Shown one piece after another: positions 45,489-53,815 of a DNA stretch of 64,000 bases (its first letter is position 1; each line of letters starts with the position of its first letter). The DNA comes from Chitinasiproducens palmae (GTDB lineage: Bacteria > Pseudomonadota > Gammaproteobacteria > Burkholderiales > Burkholderiaceae). The notes beneath the pieces were generated by a model, which saw only the letters and a program-made list of their open reading frames with translations, had not been told where the DNA came from and did no database searches. The translations under genes were made by a program, and so were the position numbers. The DNA lies in the NCBI RefSeq assembly GCF_900095735.1, contig NZ_FNLO01000001.1:754106-818105 (forward strand), written 5' to 3'.

Positions 45489-47090
45489 ATGTCAGTCTCA
45501 GAACTCAAACGACGCCGCACCTTCGCGGTCATTTCCCACCCTGACGCGGGCAAGACCACGCTGACCGAGAAGCTGTTGCTGTTCTCGGGCGCGATTCAGA
45601 TTGCCGGGACGGTCAAGGGGCGCAAGAGCAGCCGCTTCGCGACCTCCGACTGGATGGACATCGAAAAGCAGCGTGGCATTTCGGTCGCCAGCTCGGTGAT
45701 GCAGTTCGAGTACGGCGATGCGGTGATGAATCTGCTCGACACCCCGGGCCACGAAGACTTCTCCGAGGATACGTATCGCGTGTTGACCGCCGTCGACGCG
45801 GCGATCATGGTGATCGACGGCGCCAACGGCGTTGAAGCACAAACGCTCAAGCTGCTGGAAGTCTGTCGCAGCCGCAAGACCCCGATCATCACCTTCATCA
45901 ACAAGCTCGACCGCGAAGTGCGTCAGCCGCTCGATCTGCTCGATGAGATCGAACAGCATCTCGGCGTCGCCGCCGTTCCGTTCACCTGGCCGATCGGCAT
46001 GGGCAAGGAATTCCAGGGTGTCTATGACATCCGCCACGACCAGGTGCGCGTATTTCGCGCGGGTCAGGAGACCCTCGACGGTGCGGTCGAGACGCTGCAG
46101 GGCTTGGGCGATGCGGACGGCGAGCGCCGTTTCGGTCCGGCGTGGCTGCGCACCCGCGAGGAGGTCGAGCTGATCACCGGCGCGTCCCCTGCTTTTGACA
46201 AGGAAGCGTTCCTGCGCGGCGACCAATCGCCGGTGCTGTTCGGTTCGGCGATCAACAACTTCGGCGTGAAGGAAATCCTCGACACGATGGTCGAACTCGC
46301 GCCGCCGCCCTCGGCCCGCATGACAGTACAACGGCCGGTCGATCCGGCGGAGCCGAAATTCACCGGTGTGGTCTTTAAGGTCCAGGCCAACATGGACCTT
46401 GCGCACCGGGACCGCGTGGCGTTCATCCGCGTCTGCTCGGGTCGCTTCGAGCGGGGCATGGCGCTGAAGGTGTCGCGCACCGGCAAGACCTTTCGGGCCA
46501 ACAACGTCGTCGCCTTCCTGTCGCAGCGCCGCGAGACGATCAGCGAGGCCTATCCGGGCGACATCATCGGCATCCCCAATCACGGCACGCTCAGTCTAGG
46601 CGACACGCTGACCGAGGGTGAGGATCTTCAGTTCATCGGCCTGCCTTTCTTCGCACCCGAAATTTTCCAGACCATCGAGGTCGTCGATCCGATGCGCGCC
46701 AAGCAGCTCGGCGAGGCGCTTCGACAGTTCGGGGATGAAGGCGCAATCCAGGTGTTTCGCCCGGTGCTCGGCGGCAGTCTGGTGCTCGGCGCAGTGGGCC
46801 AGTTGCAGTTCGAGGTGGTCAAGCACCGGCTGGCCGCCGAATACAAGGTGGAAGTGCGGATCTCGCCGGCCCGCTATCGAATGTCGCGGTGGGTAACGTG
46901 CGACGACCCCGCCGAGCTGCGCCGTTTCTCGGACTCATACGCGGCGCGGATGGCGCTGGACGCCGCCGACGCCCCCACCTATCTGGCCACGCACGGCTCC
47001 GAGATCGAAGTGGCGCAGAAATTGTGGCCGAAGATCGTCTTCAACGAGCTGCGCGAGCGGTCCGGCCAGCCCTTCAAGAAGACACGCTGA
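45489..47090 (+). CDS. prfC: Peptide chain release factor 3
   Basis: 533-residue translational GTPase that removes RF1 and RF2 from the ribosome after termination. GTPase motifs: HPDAGKTTLTEK (G1), DTPGHEDFSEDTYR (G3) and NKLDRE (G4); the RF3-specific domains follow (GVVFKVQANMDLAHRDRVAF). Length matches the family. The frame is open far upstream through the 13-bp repeats, but the ATG at 45489 gives the conserved N-terminus (MSVSELKRRRTFAVISHPDA). Confidence 0.96.
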   Translation: MSVSELKRRRTFAVISHPDAGKTTLTEKLLLFSGAIQIAGTVKGRKSSRFATSDWMDIEKQRGISVASSVMQFEYGDAVMNLLDTPGHEDFSEDTYRVLTAVDAAIMVIDGANGVEAQTLKLLEVCRSRKTPIITFINKLDREVRQPLDLLDEIEQHLGVAAVPFTWPIGMGKEFQGVYDIRHDQVRVFRAGQETLDGAVETLQGLGDADGERRFGPAWLRTREEVELITGASPAFDKEAFLRGDQSPVLFGSAINNFGVKEILDTMVELAPPPSARMTVQRPVDPAEPKFTGVVFKVQANMDLAHRDRVAFIRVCSGRFERGMALKVSRTGKTFRANNVVAFLSQRRETISEAYPGDIIGIPNHGTLSLGDTLTEGEDLQFIGLPFFAPEIFQTIEVVDPMRAKQLGEALRQFGDEGAIQVFRPVLGGSLVLGAVGQLQFEVVKHRLAAEYKVEVRISPARYRMSRWVTCDDPAELRRFSDSYAARMALDAADAPTYLATHGSEIEVAQKLWPKIVFNELRERSGQPFKKTR

Positions 47091-47701
47091 AGCCGGCGGC
47101 GCGGCGTGACCAGCCTGGCACCGGCGAGTCGTCGCACACGCCATCAGCCCAGGCGCGGCATCGCTGGCTCGCTGGCTCGCTGGCTGGCTGACCGACGAAC
47201 GGCGGAGGCGAGCGGCTGAGCCCTCTCGTTCGCGAACATGCCGGTAGCGCAGGGTCTCGTCGGCAAGGGTGAGCGCCGCACGGGCCGACGCCGGTTCCGA
47301 AGGCAGGCGCACCAGCGCGAGCAGCGTTGTCGACCGCCGAGAGAGGCATCGCGGCGGCCGGGCACTGCCAGTTTCGCGCCGGCGGTCGGGCGCGAACCGC
47401 GTCTCCAGGCACACCGTGGTCACCGTCCTGCCCGCGCATCACCCGGCCGTCCGCTACCCGCCACCGGCTACCCATCACCCGCTCGCCGCGATGCATGCGG
47501 GCACCGTGCACGGACCGGCGCGAGGGTCCACGCTTCCGTGCCCGAGTCGCGTATGATGGAACGCGCGTCGCGAGCCGGCTCCTGCCGGCAAGCGGTCGTT
47601 CGCTGGATGTGCGGTCGTTGGCCAGGCATCCGGCCGATTTCAGCCTGTCCCAGGCAGTACGCGCCCGGCCGCTGGCCTTCGTCCAATCAGATGCCGACCC
47701 G
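47091..47701. other. Intergenic, short repeats only
   Basis: 611 bp between prfC and the first hybrid kinase. GGCTCGCT/GGCTGGCT units recur at about 47163-47189. Several frames are open on both strands because of GC content; one continues into the kinase gene but has no family similarity there. Confidence 0.4.
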
Positions 47702-49627
47702 ATGTCCAACGAGCGCCCACTTCCCCGCAACACTGCCGCCGCCGATGCGCAGCCGGCAGCGCCGACCGATCCCTCCAAAACCGCGGTCTATCTCGTCGAC
47801 CTCGACGGCTTGGTCACCAGCTGCAATCGGGCGGCGCGCCAGCTCAGCGGCGCGGCCGATGAAGCGATCATCGGCCAGCCCTATTCGCTGTTCCATACTG
47901 CCGAAGACCGCGCAGCCGGTGTTCCCGAGCGCAACCTGCGCCACGCGCGCGAGCACGGCCATTTCGGAACCGAGGGCTGGCGGGTACGCCCCGACGGCTC
48001 GCGCTTCTGGGCCAGCGTCGTGCTCGATCCGGTGTACGACGCCGCGGGTCAACAGGTCGGCTTTGCCAAGGTAATCCGCGACGTTACCGCCGAGCATGCC
48101 GCGCAGCAGGCGTTGCGCGACAGTGAACAGCGATTCCGGATGCTGGTGCAGGGCGTGACCGACTACGCGTTGTACATGCTCTCGCCGCAGGGCGTGATCA
48201 CGAACTGGAACGTCGGCGCGCAGCGCATCAAGGGCTACGCGTTCGAGGAAGTGATCGACACGCACTTCTCGCGCTTCTACACCGACACCGATCGCGCCGA
48301 CGATGCCCCAGGCCGTGCGCTGCGCACCGCGGCGGAGGTCGGACGCTACGAGCAGGAAGGCTGGCGCGTGCGCAAGGATGGTTCGCGCTTCTGGGCCCAC
48401 GTCGTGATCGACGCGATCCACGATCCGGCCGGCACCTTGATCGGCTTCGCGAAGATCACTCGCGACGTCACGGAGCGCAAGGAAGCGATGGCGGCGCTCG
48501 AACGGGCCAACGCGGCCCTGTTCCAGTCGCAGAAGATGGAAGCGATCGGTCAGCTTACCGGCGGCATCGCGCATGACTTCAACAACCTGCTGGCGGTGGT
48601 CGGCAGCAGCGTCGACCTGCTCGCGGCGCGCCTGCACGAGCCGTCCGAGCGGCGCCTGCTGGACGGCATCCATCACGCGGTCGACCGCGGTGCGGCGCTG
48701 ACCCAGCAACTGCTGTCGTTCGCGCGCAAACAACCGCTGCAGGTCGAGGCACACAATCTGAATTCCCTGATCGGCGGCTTCGAATCGATGCTGCGGCGGG
48801 CCAGCAACGCCTCGATCACATTCGACATCGATCTGGCCGCCGAGCTGCCGGCCGTTTCGGTCGATGCGGCGCGTTTCGAAGCGGCGCTGTTGAACCTGGT
48901 GGTGAACGCACGCGATGCGATGCCGGATGGCGGCACGCTGCGCTTGCGCACGGCGCTGGTCGCGCTGCAAGCCAACGAAGTCGGCACGCTGGCCGCCGGC
49001 AACTACGTGTGTGTGTCGGTGCGCGACACCGGCGTCGGCATGGACGAGCGCACGGTGCAGCGCGTGCTCGAACCGTTCTTCACCACCAAGCCACCGGGCA
49101 AGGGCACCGGCCTGGGCCTGAGCCAGGTTTACGGCTTCATCACGCAGTCGGGCGGCGACCTTCACATCGACAGCACACCCGGCGCCGGCACGACGGTGGC
49201 GATCTACCTGCCGGCCGGCACGGCGGCCGCCGCGCCGTCCATGCCCACCGATCCCGAAGCCGGGGCGGCGGAACGCGTGCTGATCGTCGAAGACGAGGAA
49301 ACAGTGATGGAGGTCGCCACCCAACTGTTCCGCAGCCTCGGCTTCGAGGTGCTGACCGCGAGCAATGGCCGCGATGCGCTGGCGGTTCTCGAACGCGAAC
49401 CGCGCATCGATCTACTGTTCACGGACGTGACGATGCCGGGCGGAATGGACGGCATTCAGCTCGCTCGCAAGGCGCGGGCGTTGCGGCCGCAAATGCGCGT
49501 GCTGCTTGCCTCGGGCTATCCGCTGCCGGCGCTGGCCGCGCAGCACGGCGCACTCGACGAGTTCGTGCTGGTGAACAAGCCGTACCGACTGTCCGACCTG
49601 GCGCGCAAGCTGCGTACGCTGCACTGA
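47702..49627 (+). CDS. PAS-PAS hybrid sensor histidine kinase
   Basis: 641-residue soluble sensor kinase; no membrane segments. Two PAS domains (~25-135 and ~140-260) share the WRVR(P/K)DGSRFWA stretch that ends each. Next are a HisKA-type dimerisation domain with the phospho-His in [11 protein letters not shown] (H291), a HATPase domain with the N box NLVVNARDAMPDGG and G box DTGVGM, and a C-terminal receiver with its acceptor Asp in LLFTDVTMPGGMDG. It belongs to the H-x-F-N-N-L kinase group often linked to light or stress sensing. No response regulator with an output domain lies nearby. The upstream frame extension is not conserved. Confidence 0.92.
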   Translation: MSNERPLPRNTAAADAQPAAPTDPSKTAVYLVDLDGLVTSCNRAARQLSGAADEAIIGQPYSLFHTAEDRAAGVPERNLRHAREHGHFGTEGWRVRPDGSRFWASVVLDPVYDAAGQQVGFAKVIRDVTAEHAAQQALRDSEQRFRMLVQGVTDYALYMLSPQGVITNWNVGAQRIKGYAFEEVIDTHFSRFYTDTDRADDAPGRALRTAAEVGRYEQEGWRVRKDGSRFWAHVVIDAIHDPAGTLIGFAKITRDVTERKEAMAALERANAALFQSQKMEAIGQLTGGIAHDFNNLLAVVGSSVDLLAARLHEPSERRLLDGIHHAVDRGAALTQQLLSFARKQPLQVEAHNLNSLIGGFESMLRRASNASITFDIDLAAELPAVSVDAARFEAALLNLVVNARDAMPDGGTLRLRTALVALQANEVGTLAAGNYVCVSVRDTGVGMDERTVQRVLEPFFTTKPPGKGTGLGLSQVYGFITQSGGDLHIDSTPGAGTTVAIYLPAGTAAAAPSMPTDPEAGAAERVLIVEDEETVMEVATQLFRSLGFEVLTASNGRDALAVLEREPRIDLLFTDVTMPGGMDGIQLARKARALRPQMRVLLASGYPLPALAAQHGALDEFVLVNKPYRLSDLARKLRTLH

Positions 49628-49838
49628 TACCGCACGCGGCGGCAGTGAACATTTGCGCACGGGATCGCACCGCGTCAAGCGTGCGCACCCCTCGCAATCG
49701 AACGGGACGACCGGCGACGGCGCGTGTGGCAAACGGCAGAAGCGGCCCACGTCACCCGGCGCCTTGCCCGGCGCTCCACTCGGCGCCTCGCCGGTCTGCC
49801 GGCAGGCGGCCGGCGCGCCGGGGCAGCCGGCCCAGCGC

Positions 49839-50249
49839 TCAGTCGCCCTTCTCGGTCCATCCCGACTGGATCATGCAGTTCCGGATCAACGCGGAACGTC
49901 CGTCGGCATTGGCGTCCCGCGTCGTATAGGTCGCGTCGCGCCAGACTTGCTTCTGTTTGCAGTCGTTGCCGCCCGCCGAGTTGCGCGTGCACTCGATGCC
50001 GCCCGAGGTGTAACCCGCCGGAGTGATCTGTTGCGGCACTGTCGCAGCCGGCAGGCGTTGATACGCATCGGCTTCGCAACGTGCGTGGGCGGTGCGGAAG
50101 TCCTGCTGGGACGCGCCCGGCTTGACCCACTCGCGCTGACAGCCAGCCAGTGCGGTGGCCGCCAGCAGCGCCAGCAGCGCGCCATGCGGCCGCGAACCCA
50201 GGCCCCGACCGCTTGCCCTTGTCTTGTCGATATTGTTGTTGCGCGTCAC
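49839..50249 (-). CDS. Putative lipoprotein of unknown function
   Basis: 136-residue protein with a signal peptide (HGALLALLAATALAGC) and lipobox LAGC, lipidated at C37. The mature part has four further cysteines (HARCEA, IECT, NDCKQ and RNCMIQSGW), compatible with two disulfides. The short C-terminal IRNCMIQSGW motif resembles small envelope proteins in Burkholderiales. It is opposite in strand to both neighbouring kinases. Function unknown. Confidence 0.8.
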   Translation of the reverse strand: MTRNNNIDKTRASGRGLGSRPHGALLALLAATALAGCQREWVKPGASQQDFRTAHARCEADAYQRLPAATVPQQITPAGYTSGGIECTRNSAGGNDCKQKQVWRDATYTTRDANADGRSALIRNCMIQSGWTEKGD

Positions 50250-50482
50250 GATCTCAAGTCTCCACGGTGGCGGTCAGGCCCCGCACCCGACCGGCGCCAG
50301 ACGGCGCGCTCCGATTCTAGCGCGGCCGCCGCGGCACCGACAGCGGGAAATGGATTGGCCCCTCAGCCGCGCATGGAGTGCAATCGAAGCACGCCGGAGC
50401 GAGCTGCGCGCCGTACCAGTGCGCAACCCGTCGTGCGACGCCCCGTGGGTCGCTTCCCCAGCCGGTCGGTCAGTGCCTCCTC

Positions 50483-50971
50483 TCAGAGACCCAGCGCGTC
50501 GAGCGCCGCGAAGTCCTGTGGCCGCGGGCCCTCGGCCCAGGTCAGCCGGCGCTCGCTGGCGGCGATCGCCACATCGTTGATGCTGGCGTGACGTTGCGCC
50601 ATCAGGCCGTTTGCGTCGAACAACCAGTTTTCGTTGCCATATGAGCGGAACCAGTTGCCCTGCGCGTCATGCCACTCGTAGGCGAACCGGACCGCGATCC
50701 GCGCGTCGTCGAAGGCCCACAACCCTTTGATCAGCTTGTAGTCCTGCTCTCGCTGCCACTTGCGCGTGAGAAACGCTTCGACGGCGGCGCGCCCCTGCAG
50801 GAATTCGTCGCGATTCCGCCACCGCGTATCGATCGTGTACGCCTGCGCGACGCGCTGGGGGTCGCGTGTGTTCCAGGCATCCTCGGCCGCCCGCACCTTC
50901 TGCAGCGCGGTCTCGCGCGTGAACGGCGGCAGCGGGGGGCGAACGGCGGGCGCGGCCGTGGCATCGGTCAT
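50483..50971 (-). CDS. NTF2-like DUF1348 (SnoaL-fold) protein
   Basis: 162-residue nuclear-transport-factor-2-like protein of the DUF1348 family. Characteristic stretches are [35 protein letters not shown] and [14 protein letters not shown]. The fold is a small alpha/beta cone used by many unrelated enzymes; no catalytic role is known for this family. It is divergent from the second hybrid kinase, with 286 bp between starts. Confidence 0.88.
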   Translation of the reverse strand: MTDATAAPAVRPPLPPFTRETALQKVRAAEDAWNTRDPQRVAQAYTIDTRWRNRDEFLQGRAAVEAFLTRKWQREQDYKLIKGLWAFDDARIAVRFAYEWHDAQGNWFRSYGNENWLFDANGLMAQRHASINDVAIAASERRLTWAEGPRPQDFAALDALGL

Positions 50972-51257
50972 ATCAGGGCTCCGGGCGTTGAGAACGATGC
51001 CGTTAGCGCAACGCGCGCTCGCACGTCAGCGCCGGCATGCGAGCGATTCTAGCACCGGGCAAAGTGCTGATTGAGCGCGCGCTTGCGCAAATGGCGCAGC
51101 TGGAGTGCGGCGCGCCCGATACACTTCGGTATCTAATTGCGTTGCCGGACGCACGGGCGCGGTATCCTGTCGGCTTCGCGAAAAGGACGTCGGACCGCTC
51201 GGGGGCGCCGACGACGGGCATTCGCTACGCGAACGGCGACGAGGGGACTGTTCGAGC

Positions 51258-53654
51258 ATGGATGAAGCACAATTGCGGAGCCGCCTCGCGGCGCTGGAAG
51301 CCGAGAACGCGCGCCTGCGCGCCGGCACGGCACCCGGCCGCGCGGAAATCTGCGCGCTGCTCGAAGCAGTCAAGGACCACGCAATCGTCGTCATCGATCT
51401 GGACGGGATCGTCGTCGAGTGGGGCGAAGGCGCGCGGGCAGTGTTCGGCTGGACGCGGGACGCCATGCTCGGCGAGTCTCTTGCGCGCGTCTTCACGCCG
51501 GAGGACCAGGCTGCAGGCCGCCCGCGGGACGAGATCGCGGAAGCGTTGCGCGAGGGCCGCGCACCGGACGAGCGCTGGCACGTGCGCGCCGACGGCAGCC
51601 GGTTCTGGGCATGCGGCGAAATGCGGCCGCTGCGCGATCAGACCGGCCGCGTGGTCGGCCTCGTCAAGTCGTTGAGCGACCGCACCGAGGCGCGGCACAC
51701 CTCCCAGGAATTGAGGGCGAGCGAATCGCGCTATCAGACCCTGTTCGAGGCCATCGACGCCGGCTTCTGCGTGGTCGAAATGAAGTTCGACGAAACCGGC
51801 AAAGCCAGCGACTACCTGTTTCTCGAAACCAACCCCGCGTTCGAAATACAGACCGGCCTGCGAAACGCAGCGGGCCACTGGATGCGCGAGCTTGCGCCCG
51901 AACACGAGGAGCATTGGTTCCGCACCTATGGCGACGTTGCGCTGACCGGCAAGCCGGCGCGCTTCGAAAATGTCGCCGAGGCGCTTGGACGCTGGTACGA
52001 CGTCCACGCACTACGGATCGGCGATCCGGCCAAGCGCCACGTCGCCATCCTGTTCAACGACATCTCGAACCGCCGTCGTGCCGAGCTGGCGCTGCAGCGC
52101 CTGACCGAGTCGTTGCAACAGGAAGTGGAGACGCGTACCCGCGACCGCAACCAGCTTTGGGAATTGTCGACCGACATCATGCTGCGCTGCCGGCTCGACG
52201 GACGCATTCTCGCGGTCAATCCGGCGTGGGCCGACACGCTGGGCTGGACCGAGAGCCAGTTGATCGGAGCGAACATCCTCGACCTGATCCACCCCGACGA
52301 CATCAAGGCGACGCGCGACGCGATGACCTACTGCAAGCGCGGCGAGGCGTTGTCGCGTTTCGAAAATCGCTACCGGACCCGCGGCGGCGGATACCGCTGG
52401 ATCGACTGGTCGGCGCGCGCGGCGGATGAGGTACTGAATGCGGTCGGCCGCGACATCAGCGAAGACAAGGAACGGATCGCCGCCCTGGAGCGGGCCGAAG
52501 CGCAACTGCGCCAGAGTCAGAAGATGGAAGCGGTGGGCCAGTTGACGGGCGGACTCGCCCACGATTTCAACAATCTGCTGACCAGCATTACCGGCAGCCT
52601 CGATCTCCTGCAGGCACGGCTCGATCAGGGCCGTCAGGACGAGGCATCGCGCTATATCGGCACCGCGCAGAGCGCCGCGAGCCGCGCAGCCGCGCTGACG
52701 CATCGTCTGCTCGCCTTTTCCAGGAGACAGACGCTCGACCCCAAGCCGACCGACGTGAACCGCCTCGTCGCCGGCATGGAGGACATCGTGCGCCGTACGG
52801 TCGGCCCCGCGATCGAGCTCACCGTCAGTGCGGATCCGGGCCTGTGGCCGACGCTGGTCGATCCGAACCAGCTTGAAAACGCGCTGCTCAATCTGTGCAT
52901 CAACGCGCGCGACGCAATGCCGGGCGGCGGTCGGCTCACGGTCGAGACCGCCAACCGGTGGCTCGACGCGAAGGCGGCCGGCACGTTCGACGTCGCGCCC
53001 GGCCAATATATCGCGCTGAGCGTGTCGGACACCGGCGCCGGCATGACGGCCGACGTGGCGGCGAAGGCCTTCGACCCGTTCTTCACCACCAAGCCGCTCG
53101 GCATGGGCACCGGCCTAGGTCTGTCGATGATCTACGGCTTCGCGCGGCAGACCGGCGGTCAGGTGCGAATCTACAGCGAGCCGGGCCAGGGCACCACGGT
53201 AAGCCTGTATCTGCCGCGCCACCGCTATGACGAGGCGATCGTCCACGGGGTCGCGGCCGTGGCGCCGGTGACGCCGGCCGGCCAGGGAGAAACCGTGCTG
53301 GTGGTGGACGACGAGCCGGCGATCCGCATGGTGATCACGGAGACATTGCAGGACCTGGGCTATCACGCACTCGAAGCGACCGACGGCGCGGGCGGTCTGT
53401 CCATCTTGAATTCGGATGCGCACATCGACCTTCTCGTCACTGACGTGGGACTACCCGGCGGCATGAACGGCCGACAGATGGCGGATGCCGCGCGTGTACG
53501 CCGACCGACCCTGAAGGTGCTGTTCATCACCGGTTATGCGGAAAATGCAGTGGTCGGCAATGGCAACCTCGATCCCGGCATGCACGTGATGTCCAAGCCA
53601 TTTGCAATCGACAGCCTGGCCGTGCGGATCAAGCAACTGATCGATTCGCCATGA
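51258..53654 (+). CDS. Multi-PAS hybrid sensor histidine kinase
   Basis: 798-residue soluble sensor kinase. A short coiled coil ([18 protein letters not shown]) starts the protein, then three PAS domains (about 35-150, 155-280 and 290-405), a HisKA domain with phospho-His in [11 protein letters not shown], a HATPase domain with [14 protein letters not shown] and DTGAGM, and a C-terminal receiver with acceptor Asp in [14 protein letters not shown] and the conserved Lys in MSKPF. It is of the same type as the kinase at 47702 and they may be old paralogues. GAGGGG lies 11 bases before the chosen ATG; the frame is open further upstream. It converges on the ABC-receiver gene 162 bp away. Confidence 0.92.
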   Translation: MDEAQLRSRLAALEAENARLRAGTAPGRAEICALLEAVKDHAIVVIDLDGIVVEWGEGARAVFGWTRDAMLGESLARVFTPEDQAAGRPRDEIAEALREGRAPDERWHVRADGSRFWACGEMRPLRDQTGRVVGLVKSLSDRTEARHTSQELRASESRYQTLFEAIDAGFCVVEMKFDETGKASDYLFLETNPAFEIQTGLRNAAGHWMRELAPEHEEHWFRTYGDVALTGKPARFENVAEALGRWYDVHALRIGDPAKRHVAILFNDISNRRRAELALQRLTESLQQEVETRTRDRNQLWELSTDIMLRCRLDGRILAVNPAWADTLGWTESQLIGANILDLIHPDDIKATRDAMTYCKRGEALSRFENRYRTRGGGYRWIDWSARAADEVLNAVGRDISEDKERIAALERAEAQLRQSQKMEAVGQLTGGLAHDFNNLLTSITGSLDLLQARLDQGRQDEASRYIGTAQSAASRAAALTHRLLAFSRRQTLDPKPTDVNRLVAGMEDIVRRTVGPAIELTVSADPGLWPTLVDPNQLENALLNLCINARDAMPGGGRLTVETANRWLDAKAAGTFDVAPGQYIALSVSDTGAGMTADVAAKAFDPFFTTKPLGMGTGLGLSMIYGFARQTGGQVRIYSEPGQGTTVSLYLPRHRYDEAIVHGVAAVAPVTPAGQGETVLVVDDEPAIRMVITETLQDLGYHALEATDGAGGLSILNSDAHIDLLVTDVGLPGGMNGRQMADAARVRRPTLKVLFITGYAENAVVGNGNLDPGMHVMSKPFAIDSLAVRIKQLIDSP

Positions 53655-53815
53655 GACCGGCTTCGGCCGCAGCGTCGCCAGCGTAAGCCCGGACGGGGCG
53701 CAGCGAGTGCAGCGGCTGCAGCGGCAGGACGCCCCTCGAAGGCCAAGCGGTGCGTCGGCGATGGTGCGCCGCTGACGTCCTGCCTGGGCAGCACCGCTGG
53801 TGCGCCGGCAGGGCC

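Noticed and set aside
47163..47189. GGCT-based repeat before the first kinase as a regulatory array.
   Set aside because: Too short and irregular to separate from GC-rich background.
47327..47701. 125-residue N-terminal extension of the first hybrid kinase.
   Set aside because: Arg/Pro-rich with no domain similarity; the PAS domain begins soon after the ATG at 47702.
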